Shown here: positions 13,622 to 24,166 of the stretch, piece after piece | Numbering within the stretch: position 1 is the stretch's first letter | How the letters are laid out: each line of letters opens with the position of its first letter | Origin: Perkinsus olseni | Taxonomy: Eukaryota; Perkinsozoa; Perkinsida; Perkinsidae | Reading direction: 5' to 3' | Assembly (NCBI GenBank): GCA_013115135.1 | Contig: JABANP010000273.1 | Span: 1-64,000, forward strand | DNA: 64,000 nt | Program-made: the position numbers and the translations under genes | Notes under the pieces: generated by a model | Told to the model about the DNA's origin: nothing | The model's input: the letters and a program-made list of their open reading frames with translations, nothing else | The model's database searches: none

Positions 13622-16473
13622 ATGTCCTTGACGGAATCGCTCACGTTCCTGCTGGACGGCTGTGACCCCCGCAGGCAGCGACGTCGTCGATGGATGGGCC
13701 ACCTAGCCGACCGTCTTGAAGTGGACCCTGCTGGCCAGAGTAGAGATGACCGTGCTGCCGCTGCTTTACAGAGATTCTTCGATCTTCATAGGTAGGCTTC
13801 GTGAGGGGCCCTTGGTTGGAAGGTTCAACAGACCTCCCATGAAATTCAGGAACGCTCCCAGGATTGATTCTAACGTGTAAAAATGATCCTGGGAGCGCAC
13901 TTGGAACCCAGGAGAGGTTTACTGGGCACCCAGCGTGAACCGGAACTCGATGAGCGTTCGCAAACTGTCCCGTGTCTGTTAATGCAATAAATTGGGGCAA
14001 TCTTCGATCTCTATAGGTAGGCCTTGACTGGTGGGAGTGCTCGGTAGACTGCTGATCCACTGGAACGCTCCCATGTTTTATTCTCATGTGTTGAAGACAA
14101 TCCTGTTTTCTATGATCTCGGTTGAACTTGATTAGCGTTTGAAGATCGTCTCGTGCCTACTGGCACGAGCAAGGTGGGACCTGGCATGGGAATCGGCCAT
14201 AGAACGAAGTCTTGGCTCGTCCTCCACGACGTCTTCGATTCGAGTCCGATCTCGTAGGTCATCTCCTCGGTCAGGCCTCACCTGCATCCCCACACCCCAG
14301 CGCCGACAGAAGGTTCCCGTCCAGGCACGGCGTCGGCAGCGGACCCCTTGGAGGTCGTGTGGATGTCCGAGATCGTCCCTGACAGCTCGGGGATGTGGGA
14401 CTCGATGGTCCCCTTCCTGCAAGCCATCGTTGGACAGGGCTCAGAGACGCAGAAGCGGGAGTGGATAACGAAAGTGCTGACGATGGAAGTCGTGGGATCG
14501 TAAGGCCTGGAAGAGGCGTAAGGAACACCGGTGGGTTGGCTAGGTACTGCCAGACCGAGCTCGGCCACGGCTCCAATGTGAGAGGCATCGAGACCACGGC
14601 TACCTTCGTTGTTGACGATGGCGGACCTTGCTTTGTGTTGAACACTCCGACCTTGACTGCCACTAAGTGGTGGCCTGGTGGATTGGCCCTCAGCGCGACG
14701 CACGCTCTTGTGTGGGTCTCGTGGTGATGTTCGTACTCCAGTTCATATCGGCCAGGTACGCCAGGTTGCTCCTGCCTGACGGTGACCATGGCGTTGCTGG
14801 CTTCATCGTCACCCTTCGAGACGCGGACCACCGTGTCCGGCCCGGCATCCAGTTGGGCGAACTCGGACCCAAGATGGGAGAAGATTCTCATGATTCCGGC
14901 TGGATGAGGCTCGACCACCTCCGAGTGCCCCTCGATGCTCTACTTGCTGGCAAGGGGGAGGTAGGTGGGGCCTGCCCTCTGGGTTGGGACGGCGAATAGG
15001 CCAATCTGCACCGTTGCGTTCTCCTCGTCACAGTGGAGAGTTGTTGAAACAAGTCTGCCACGGTTTGTTTTTTATGAATGAGTAAAGTGGGTGTCCCTCA
15101 GGTGTCGCGTGATGGCAAATTCATCGCCAATTCGACGGCTGACAAAAGACTGGAGCATTCATCCATGGTTGCTACGAGGGCTGGTTGGATCGCTTTGTCC
15201 GGCGGAGTACTGGCGAAGGCCGCCACCATCGCTACGAGGTCAGGTTCGAGTAGATTCTACGTTACTGCCGTTTATTGGCCAGCCGCTGGCCTTTGGAACA
15301 GCTACACTTGGGACTGGCGATGCACGTCCTTCCGCTTGTGCTTGCGGGCTGGGTGGAAGCGTTTTCTTGGTCCTCTTTCGCTGATCGTTCGACAGGGTCC
15401 ATGCCGAAGACGCATTATTACAATCATCGTTGAAATGCTTTTTCTTTTTCTGTAGTGACGCTTTCTCGCGGAATGGCTACGTTTTCCGGAGGCGGGAACA
15501 CTTCGATTGCTAGCGAGTCGTGGTGGTTACAGACTGCGCAAAGCTCCTTGCTAGGTACTCTTGCGTGCGCCATCAGGGTCGATCACCATTGGACCCCATT
15601 AGAGAGGCGCGACTCATTGACCATGATGCCCAGGCCTTGAGACTTCTACGGGGCATAGCTTCAGCTTACGTTTTGAAACTCGCTGGTCAGTGGCTACTCC
15701 TCGACGCTGCCCTTGACCGGCAGCCTGAGTGGTTGATTGGTGCATTGAAGGCAATAGCGTGCACACTGTCTGCTGATCTAATCGAGGACCTTCGGCGCTG
15801 TTGTGGCGGCAATGGGTATTTGCTCAACAGTGGCATCGCGAAGATCAGCTTGGATAATTTGTGGCGCGTGACGGCGGAGGGAGATGTCCAAGTTTTACTA
15901 TCTTATGCTGGCCGCAAGATGAGAGAGCTCGCGCAGGGCTCCTTGTTTCATGAGGAAGACGAATCTTCGATACCGATTTCGATCGATTTACGGAGGCGAG
16001 CTCACAGGACGCATGAAATCGCTCGGAACCGGTGTGACAGCGTATTCGACATCGCGGCGGCCCGAGCCTACGGCGAGTGGATACTGGCCCGCTGGGCCTC
16101 CCTTCGTCTGGAGAAGTTGGCGCCTCTTCTTGGAAGCACCGAGACATTCGATGTGGTCCAGAAGTTGATATCAGTTTATTCCCACTGCGTTGTCTCTATG
16201 CCGTGCTCTGGCATGTCCCTCTTGCCGGAGTGGAGCCCTCGGCAAGGCCAGCATGAGGAGCTGCTCAGCTTGGTGAGGGGGCTACGGCCCATTGCTATCT
16301 CGACAGTGGATGCCTTCGAGTATTCGGACCAGCAATTGCTGGCCTCAACACTGGGGCGGAAGGATGGTAAGGTCTATGAGGCTTTGTTGGCTGAGGCCCG
16401 CCGAGCGCCGTGGTCCCGGGGGGTGCCGGAGCAGGTGCGCAGAACCATGCTGATGAGACGTGGCAAATTGTGA
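13622..16473 (+). CDS. ACOX: Acyl-CoA oxidase (multi-exon)
   Basis: Flavoenzyme for the first step of peroxisomal beta-oxidation: acyl-CoA to trans-2-enoyl-CoA, giving H2O2. Starts [16 protein letters not shown] at 13622; an in-frame ATG at 13541 is an alternative. Exon 1 ends QRFFDLHR before a long first intron. Later exons contain [35 protein letters not shown] (the flavin/substrate signature), [49 protein letters not shown] and [11 protein letters not shown]. The last exon (from about 15560) gives [31 protein letters not shown] and the C-terminal domain with [19 protein letters not shown]. The protein ends RRGKL; GKL is at best a weak peroxisomal PTS1. One intron (14503-14546, GTAAGG...GGCTAG) joins GS to YCQTEL in phase. 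The exon between 14130 and 14330 is not well resolved. Confidence 0.88.
13774..14106 (+). repeat. Diverged duplication in ACOX intron 1, with a 12-bp foldback
   Basis: TCTTCGATCT followed by (T)C(T)ATAGGTAGGC occurs at the end of exon 1 (about 13777) and again at about 14001. About 55-75 bp further on each copy has GGAACGCTCCCA. The first copy contains a perfect 12-bp inverted repeat, CGCTCCCAGGAT at 13853-13864 and ATCCTGGGAGCG at 13886-13897, with a 21-nt loop. The second copy has lost this pairing. The exon end and donor were therefore duplicated into the intron. Confidence 0.65.
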
Positions 16474-16597
16474 CGGTCTCGTGTTTTTGTTTTTGCTCTT
16501 TTCAGTGGAGTTGCGTTGGACTGGCTGATCATTGGAAAGTTGAGTGAGGGCCACGGCGGCGTCGGGTGTCATTTTTGCCGAAGTCAAGCGTGTTGTA

Positions 16598-17291
16598 ATG
16601 TCAGCCTCAAGTCAGCACAAGGCATTGCAGCCAGGCAGTAATTTCAACCCTCAAGATTATGAGCGCCCCGGTCTGAAGCAGGACGAGATTGAGGAGCTGA
16701 AGGAAGCTTTTGATCTCTTCGACACCGACTCTTCTGGAGAGATCTGCTTGGCCGAGTTGAAAGCTGCGATGAAGAGCCTTGGATATGAGTACTTGTGTGG
16801 GGCCTCTGATTCTGATGAAAAAACCGGAAAATACGCATGCTTGGATTAGGTGTCCCACTCCCTATTGCTCAGGTCCAAGAGTGAGACCATCTTCACCATG
16901 CTATCAGAGCTGGATAGGGACGGCAATGCGTCTCTCAGCTTTGAGGAGTTCCTCGAGTTGTTGAGCGGCAAGCAAGCGGATGATGGTCAGATTTGCCAGG
17001 AGGAGGTTGACAAGCTCTTCCGTCTTATCGACGTGGACAGTAGGCCCTCGAGAGTTCTTGGACATGCATCCCTATTTTTGTGGCGCGCGGTCAGATAAAA
17101 ACTACATCAGCGTGCAGGACATCGAGAGAGTGGCCAAGGAGGTCGGAGAGAATCTTTCGGTCGAGGAGATCACCGAAGTGGTCCGACAAGCGACTTCGGA
17201 TCCGGATCGAGAAGACCTGTGTGTGAGCGGCAAGTGGCGAATCACTCGCGAAGCCTTTTACATCGTCATGACGAAGAAGACATTTCCGTGA
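16598..17291 (+). CDS. Centrin/caltractin-type EF-hand protein
   Basis: Calcium-binding protein of basal bodies and microtubule-organising centres. Starts MSASSQHKALQPG at 16598. EF-hand 1 is DTDSSGEICLAE and EF-hand 2 DRDGNASLSFEE, both with plausible ligands. Loop 3 (DVDNKNYISVQD) is weaker, and loop 4, in the SDPDREDLCVSGKWRI region, has an insertion and looks non-binding. Intron 1 (GTGTGGGG...GCTCAG) follows GYEYL and rejoins at SKSETIF. Intron 2 (17040-17094, 55 nt, GTAGGCCC...GGTCAG) splits DVD and NKNYIS. Both introns carry sequence shared with introns of other genes in this window. The stop is at 17289-17291. A centrin-like calmodulin relative is the alternative, but the N-terminal extension and spacing fit centrin. 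Confidence 0.85.
16807..16832 (+). repeat. 26-nt intronic sequence shared with a PRP8 intron
   Basis: TGATTCTGATGAAAAAAC followed by CGGAAAAT, within centrin intron 1. The same 26 nt with one mismatch lies in an intron of PRP8 at 58717-58742, and in both cases it reads in the sense direction of the host gene. Confidence 0.75.
17074..17093 (+). repeat. GTGGCGCGCG motif at the 3' end of centrin intron 2
   Basis: ATTTTTGTGGCGCGCGGTCA directly precedes the acceptor. A related motif lies in a CLEC16A intron that also starts GTAGGCC and is 54 nt long against 55 nt here. Confidence 0.6.
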
Positions 17292-17451
17292 TGCATGGGT
17301 CATGGAGCCGTGGGTCGTGTCCTGTATGATTTATGTTGAATTACAGTGCGCTGGAGTAGCGACGATTTACGTCTGGCTGTTACGGGTTGGATATTTCCCA
17401 GCACAGTAGTCTGATGATGTCCCGACTAGGAAAGTAAATTTTTTCCGGCTG

Positions 17452-20400
17452 ATGCCTTCCACCGCTCATGGCGAGAATGAGGAAGCAAAGCCGAGATTGA
17501 GACGAAGGCTCTCGTTCGAGTCCAACTTCCTCGCTGCTATCGAGGACCAATCAGCCGGCCGTGGTTTGAACATTGGCTGCTGCATGGAGACCGCCGGAGG
17601 TGACTTTTTGTCAACATGGCGCTTATTCGCCTTCCTGGCCTCTTTGGACTGCTTCTTCGAGAGGCTCTACCAATTCCATTTGGGCGACATTTGCGGAACT
17701 TTTTCATGTTTCATTTTGTCAGGTAGGAGAATTTCTCGCGAAGAGTTCGCCAATCTTTTCAAGGATCGCGTCTCGGATCCCTACCCACGGTGAGTACGTC
17801 TCGGAGGTTGTGCTCTCAGCTGGACTGGAGGATGGCTGCTTCCACGGCAATATTTGATACTCTCTGAATCTCCTCTTACAGCGCTGAGTCCGTCCGTCAA
17901 TTCTTGTTTGTAGTGATTGCACCGTCCCGCTAGACATTCAAGGGCCCGAGTGTTTTTCAGCCGACGGGCTTCGTATCATTCAATGGCTGAGCCCCCAGGC
18001 ATATCTTCTGTTCGGTTCTGTGCTAGGTACCGCTCGCGTGTCTACAGTACACCCTCTTTTTTCGGCTTGGATGTCCGTTATAACCTGGAGGACCTCGGCG
18101 AGGCCTTCGATGTCCTCTCGATTGTTGATGAAGTCGAGGCAGCCGAAGTCCCCAGACAGTCACCCGGTATGACAGCTGTCGAGGCGGTTATTGAGAACAT
18201 CATGTCGACGCCTTTCGGCGACGAGCTACCTCCTATAAGATTCGTCCTAATTCATAACGAGGACGGCAATACCACTGTAGTCAGCAAGTTACACCATGCT
18301 CTGGCCGATGGGGCCTCAAGCATCATGGCATTACTGGAATTGACTGATCCACTGGAGAAGCCGGGCAACTCGGATACGTCATCAGTGGGCTCAACCAGTG
18401 CCAGTGATGGACCGCTAAGTCTGAGCAAGACTGCGAATCCGGCGACGCTCACGCTCGCATCAGGACTGTGAGTGAGGGGAGGCAGTGCCTGGCGATATTG
18501 CTTCGCGAGGAATTTGGCCTGACTTCAGATCCGTCGTGTGGCAGTGGTTGAAGCTCGTCCCGTGGGCTATCTACATGCTACTAATTTTCTCCGTCTTGCC
18601 GGACTCCTACACAAGTCTGCGCCCGACACTGCGCAAGCGCGGGCGTTCGGAAGTTCGTTGCAGCAAACGGGTGCCCTTGGAAGATCTGAAGGTCATCTCT
18701 CGGGCTACCGGGGCCAAGGTCAACGATGTGATTCTGGCGCTTCTTGCCGGGGCTGCAAGGCGATACCTGCTAGCTGAGGTCAGTGGGAGGCCGGTTATTG
18801 CCTTATGAAGGAACGCGCGGGGAGAATGCCGAACTGAGCCAACGGCATCAGTTGGGCCCGCTTTCGTCTGCCATTGCTGCGGGAAATCGACCTGGAATGC
18901 TCAGCCTTAGAGAACCATAGTGTAGTCGCTCAGCGTGTTCAAGGCCTTGTTTGTGGACCGCGATTTCCGACAATTCCTCTGCGACATTTGCTATGTCACT
19001 TCAGGCGGTGAAAAAAGGTCGAGAGTCCTCCGATCCGGCGTCGTTACGCATGGGCTTCCAGTTCACTGCTAACATGAGGTCTTCGACCGGGAAAATCACT
19101 ATTGGGACCGGAGGCAACGAATCATGGGTTTTCTCAGTGAGCGCAGCATCAGCGTTAATATGTGTTCCCGACTGTCACTGCTTTGTAGGTACCGGTGTCC
19201 TTACATGCAGACATCCGAGAGAGGATACGCGATGCTCAACTTCAGACAAGCCGGCTCAAGTCCTCTCCTGCTTTCTTGTTCGGTACGTCTTGCTCTGCGC
19301 TCATTCGCGGGAGGAAACTTCTTACGCCGTTTCACTGAGCATCCATTCCGAAGAATATCCGGCGAATACGGCTGTGTATCATCTCGTAGCGTAGGTCTCG
19401 CCGCGGGACATTTTCATGCGGCTGCCCCAATGCAAGGAACGACCACGGTGACTCAACTGACGCGTTTGAGTGCTCGACTTGAGTCTCCCGGATCGTGATC
19501 TACTACGGACCTGAGCTCTCGACCAAGAGATAGAGGATGATGCCTCCATCGGTCGCGGCCCTGTTAATACTGAGGCAGGTTTCCGAGCCAGGGCCCCTGG
19601 CGCAAGGGTTTGGGCCCCATCTCCGACGAATTTGTGGTGCGACGGATCTTTACCAGTGATAAACCATCACTGATGATCTATCTTCTCGGCCACCGGTCCA
19701 GTATCAGTGGCGTCACGCTTCACCTCAAGTACTCATCCGCCGCGGTGTTCATATTAAGTGAGAGAGCCGAACTAGAGGGATACTGGAGTATAAAAAACTC
19801 TAAAGGCACGGAAGCTCTCGCCGTACAGCTGAAAGGAGGGGGAGTGAGGTCCAGGGAGAAGCGTATATCAAGGCTGGCGAAATGATCACATTCCCCTCGA
19901 AAAAATGCGAAGTCTACGCGCAACTTTGAGGTTATCTAATCATTTTCAAGCCCAAACTGTGGAAATTAACGACTTCTTCCTTCGTCAATCACATGAGGTC
20001 AAGACCGCTCACCTCTCGTTAGGAGAGTAGTGAGTCGGGCGGCAGTCGAGAAATGCTAAGCTCGATTTCATGGGACTCGTGTGACTGATAGTACCGACTT
20101 ACGCAGGCTCGTGTGACTGCAGTGAGAACTCTCCACTGAGGTGTTCTAACTTTACTTGCTGCTCCCGGCGCGGAGAGTTCAAGAGCTTGCTATGCCTTCT
20201 TCCTCTACAAAGTGGCTTGCTTCAAGTGTGGCTTGAGTTCAATCTGAACAGGCTGCCAGCCGAGCCAGTGGCTCGGCTGGGCTCGGCCCGGACAGGATCC
20301 TAAAAGTTTGGTGCTTTTCTTCTGCATTCAACCAATCATTCACAATCATACTGTACTGTATGGTTGATCTAATCCGCACTCGAAATCTCTCCTGCGAGTA

Positions 20401-20934
20401 TTTTCCTCTGTTTCAGGTAGAGTCTTCATCCGCCTGTGCTGCTTCTTCATGAATTTGCCGTTTGTCCGCCGGCTTCTCATTCAAGCGATTTGTGGTGAAC
20501 GTTACTTGCTGGGAAAAACCCTCACCGTCACCAACGTGCCTGGCCCTAGAGATGCTCGTTCCGTGTGCGGACGGGAGGTCAAAGGAATGCAGTCTTATGT
20601 CAGCAACCCTCAGACATTCACGGTTGTCACCTACAATGGACAAGTGAGTTTATCCACTAGTTCCCTGCCCAGTTGATACTTCTCGGTTCGCTTCAGATGA
20701 GCACGACGATCGTCACTGACGCGGCCACGGTGGATGCCGAGGTGAGTCCTTCGACCAATTGCAACGAATGGCCATTCACTGGCCATTGGAGACTTCGCTT
20801 AGTGTTGGCCAGGGGTCAACAGTGGCGTCCGTGTTCCCTGTTCGTCTCATGTCTTGCTGTGTCAGATGATGCGCGAATGCTACAACACTGAGGTCGAGCA
20901 AGCCATCGCTCTTTTCCGATCCCCTGCGACGTAA
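17452..20934 (+). CDS. WS/DGAT-family acyltransferase (wax ester synthase / diacylglycerol acyltransferase)
   Basis: Acyl-CoA-dependent acyltransferase that makes wax esters and/or triacylglycerol. Starts MPSTAHGENEEAKPR at 17452, with the family N-terminus LSFESNFLAAIEDQSAG. After an intron it continues RRISREEFANLFKDRVSDPYPR, then FCARYRSRVYS. The catalytic motif HHALADG lies at about 18295. The second half includes SRATGAKVNDVILALLAGAA (about 18700), RMGFQFTANMRSS (about 19050), TLTVTNVPGPRD (about 20520) and a short final exon ending ALFRSPAT with a stop at 20932-20934. NVPGP and VNDV are family hallmarks. The region 18810-20440 is mostly intron, and the joins there are not resolved. Together with ACOX upstream it suggests a neutral-lipid metabolism neighbourhood, an inference from position only. 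Confidence 0.82.
20256..20280. repeat. Perfect 12+1+12 palindrome in a WS/DGAT intron
   Basis: CCAGCCGAGCCA and TGGCTCGGCTGG flank a single G, followed by another GCTCGGC. No coding meaning is apparent. It shares the one-base loop design of the palindrome in the GDH gene. Confidence 0.8.
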
Positions 20935-21389
20935 TCTTAGACCGAGTCTTACAGATTTCTACACGGCCTACGGGTATTTCAAGAATTTCTATTATATCAA
21001 TTGGTGTGGTAGTCAGCGTGTACGCGCCTGTGGCGGAGGTGCACACGTGGTGAACTCCGTCGTAGTAGACTAGTCGGTATCATGATGTTTTTAGCTCGTC
21101 AGTATCCTTTCAAATTTCTGTGGCTTGCGTTATCTACGAGTTTTCGCTATCATCAAGCGAGGAACCCGCCACGACCAGACCATCGCATGATGCATAACCT
21201 TTTTGCTGTGAAAGGGAGGGAAATCGCTATCCCCCTATTCCGCTCGGATTTCTGCTCGGCCAGTAGGCTACCGGCAGTGGGAGAGAACTTCAATGGGGGT
21301 CCCTTCGTCCTCGATCGGTCAAGGTTCGATCCCTGCATCCTCCATTTCATCGGACTTTTGATAATAGGTCTCCCATCCCTTCTTTAATT

Positions 21390-23688
21390 ATGTTACCATC
21401 GAGCCGGCGTGACGCCAAGACCTTCAAGGACCTTGGCCTCAGCCAATGGGTCGTGGACGTCTGCAGCAGCCTCGAGATCACCAAACCAACGCTGATTCAA
21501 CGACTCGCCATCCCCGCCATTCTAGACGGTAAAAACGTCGTCGGGGCCAGCAAGACAGGTACTGAGGGATGGGCAAGGGAAATAGTGGGCTTGGTAGAGG
21601 AACTTCTATAGCGAACTGTTAGTGTCGCTGCATTGATGCCTCCTCATGTGTGATATACTGAGGGCTGGGACTGCCATCCTTAGTGCTCTCTCTATAGTTG
21701 CGCTGCTTACTTGCCAGTAGGGTCTTCCAGACTGAGCAAATCGGTAGGCTCAAATGGGAGGTGCCGGTGGTGCTTTGAATTGACATCAACTCTGGACCGA
21801 CTCTTGGAGCACCAAGAAATCTTTAAAACTCTTAACCATCTTCAGTAAATGTAAAATCGCGCGAGAATTTCGTACTGTAAAGTAACGATAGTTTCTGAGT
21901 GATTATGCCATTTAATTTGTGAACTTGCTGCTGATTTCGCTTCATCGGTCTCGCGTTGTTCTCCGAACCTTTACCGCTCTTCAGGCAGCGGAAAGACGGC
22001 CGCTTTCGCCCTCCCGATCCTCCAGAAGCTCTCCAAGGATCCCTTCGGCGTCTTCGCGGTTATCCTCACACCGGTGCGGGAGTTGGCCGTGCAGATCACC
22101 GAGCAATTCGAGGCCCTTTCCAAACCCATCGACGGTCAGATCTCTTGCGTGGTCGGAGGCACTAGTCTGCTACCACAAATCAACCAAATCCACGATCGGC
22201 CCCACATCGTAGTTGCGACACCGGGGAGACTCGCGGAGATCCTCAATGGCGATTCATCGCTAGTCGATGCCTTTGCTCACACAGAGTTCCTCGTGCTGGA
22301 TGAGGCCGATCGGCTGCTGGTCTCCGGGTCGGGCTTCGAGAGCTCCATTGCTGACATCATGCGTGCTCTCCCTGGCAAAGCCAGGCGGCAGACGCTTCTT
22401 TTCACGGCGACTCTGTCGGACAACGTAATGGCTCTGCAGGACAGGTACGGGGAGGACTCAATGCCATTGCTGGACGCAAACCCGAGCAGCGACTTGCCCA
22501 CGAATCTGAGGCTTCGATATGTCTTCATTCCAGCGATGGTAAAGATGGCCTACCTCAACTACTTGGTTTGCCAGAAGTTCTCTGAGGACAGTATGATCAT
22601 CTTCACGGCCACTTTGCGCTCCTGCCAGCTTGTTGCTTCGACTTTGGAGAAATTGGGTGTCTCGGTGGCCGCCCTTCACAGTCTACAGGATCAGCGGCGG
22701 CGCACGGCCTCTCTGGGGAAGTTCAGAAACGCCAAGGTACGGGTACTGGTGGCGACCGATGTGGCTAGTCGTGGTTTGGATATCCCTCAAGTTGGAGTGG
22801 TATTGAATTACGAGCTGCCAACGAGTCCTGACGACTTCGTCCATCGGGCTGGTCGAACTGCGAGGGCTGGCAGGAAAGGGAGACGCTGTGAGTATCGTCA
22901 CTGAAGGGGACGTAAAACTGGTCAAGAGCGTGGAGGAACGAATGGGGGTAGTAGGGGAGGATGGGACTCTCATCATGGGAGGGCAGGCTTCTGGCGTGTG
23001 ATGGATGCGGTTGGCAGTCTGATGTCAATACGATAGTGCTGGTGGTGGCGCGATAGGACAGGGTCTGAGCTATGGGAGTTCTTAGGGGTAACAATAGGTT
23101 GAGCTTGAAGGACAACAAAAGAGAAATTTTCCGACATTTTTCAGCACCTGTCGTTTCATTAGGTGACCATGGAGAAGTTGGAGATTGAAGATGAGGACGC
23201 CACCATACTGAAGTTGCTGACGAAGACTTCAAAGGCCGTTCAGGAAGCCGAACTGATGCTTTTCGAGGTACTGTACGATAGTGGGGTTGTTAGTGGTTGC
23301 GACTTCTTCATACTTGAACGTACTGCGTGGGTTCGAACCCCAGCGCTGCTATTTTGTAGTTATAGTGAGTAAAGGATTGCCACTGGAGTGACTCGAAAAG
23401 AGACAGTTCGATGGGCTCTCTCGAATGCGAAAGATACTCAGAGTGGTTTGAATGTTCCGGTAGAGGTTTTCGGGGTTGGAGGGAAATCTCGTGTTTGGGC
23501 CAATCCGTCACCAGAAAAGCAGAAAATACGCGGCGGGCCAATTTTCGATGCCAGGCGTGTATGAATCATCGCTGTAGTGGTGCCACGACACGATTGGTCA
23601 GGTTGGGTTCGATGAGAAGATAAAGGAGACCAAGCGGCGTAAGAGAAAGTACCGAGAGATGGCCGCGCAGAGGAACTCCGCGAAGTAA
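21390..23688 (+). CDS. DEAD-box RNA helicase, DDX49/Dbp8-like
   Basis: Likely nucleolar helicase of 18S rRNA maturation. Starts MLPSSRRDAKTFKDLGLS at 21390. Motifs in order: KPTLIQRLAIPAIL (Q), ASKTGSGKT (I, split by an intron of about 430 nt starting GTACTGAGG), LTPVRELAVQ (Ia), VATPGRLAE (Ib), VLDEADRLL (II), FTATL (III), [13 protein letters not shown] (V) and HRAGRTARAG (VI). Motif Ia has PVREL where most family members have PTREL. After the helicase core come AVSIVTEGDVKLVKSVEERMG, then KMEKLEIEDEDA and a basic tail FDEKIKETKRRKRKY with the stop at 23686-23688, matching the C-terminal layout of DDX49. At least three introns are visible. Confidence 0.9.
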
Positions 23689-24166
23689 AGCTGCTCACGT
23701 ACAACCGAATGTCGTTCCTTGTTCATATCACTGGTAGCGATTCTGTACCAACGTTCTCCTTCTAGTTGAGGTGCCTTGTTGTGTTCAGTAGTCAACTTCT
23801 CAAGTGAAAATATTACAGCGCATCACCCAACAAAAACAAGGTGTTAGGTTTTGTGTTTTTTATGGTATGTCGTTGCTAGGACGCATCTTCGGGTACCCCG
23901 TTAGTCAGGGTTCAACCACAGGCGCTGGTTCTCATGATGGACGAGCGAGTCCGTTCAGTGGGGAGGAGAGGTAGTGGCTGTTATGGGGAAATTTCGGGCT
24001 TTATAACTGTCCGAGAAAACCGCAGGCGAAAGGCCTGTAGGAGCTTCGTTTCCTCTGAGTGTGATGGGGAAGGGCTTATTTGGTCAGGGCTAGTCGACTA
24101 CGGTGTTCAACGTAAATGATCGCACGCAAGGTTTATTGGGGTATTTTCTAGAGGCGTGCGAGGGAT
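23689..24166. other. Intergenic between DDX49-like and CLEC16A-like genes
   Basis: Short open frames only, none with recognisable similarity. It should contain the 3' UTR of the helicase gene and the 5' region of the next gene, both on the plus strand. Confidence 0.4.

Noticed and set aside
14149..14168. CTCGTGCC/GGCACGAG foldback
   Set aside because: Short 8-bp arms in or near an ACOX exon; not distinguishable from chance.
14271..14918. 215-codon minus-strand frame
   Set aside because: Antisense to acyl-CoA oxidase exons with the [11 protein letters not shown] signature.
15855..15875. TTTGTGGCGCGTGAC resembling the dispersed intron motif
   Set aside because: It lies in acyl-CoA oxidase coding sequence ([11 protein letters not shown]) with no length change compared with homologues, so it is taken as coincidence.
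23278..23351. tRNA-like sequence with a perfect B box (GGGTTCGAACCCC) and a TAGTGG D-arm-like part
   Set aside because: The spacing is close to a tRNA, but the acceptor and anticodon stems do not pair. It may be a tRNA-derived relic in a helicase-gene intron; not called as a gene.
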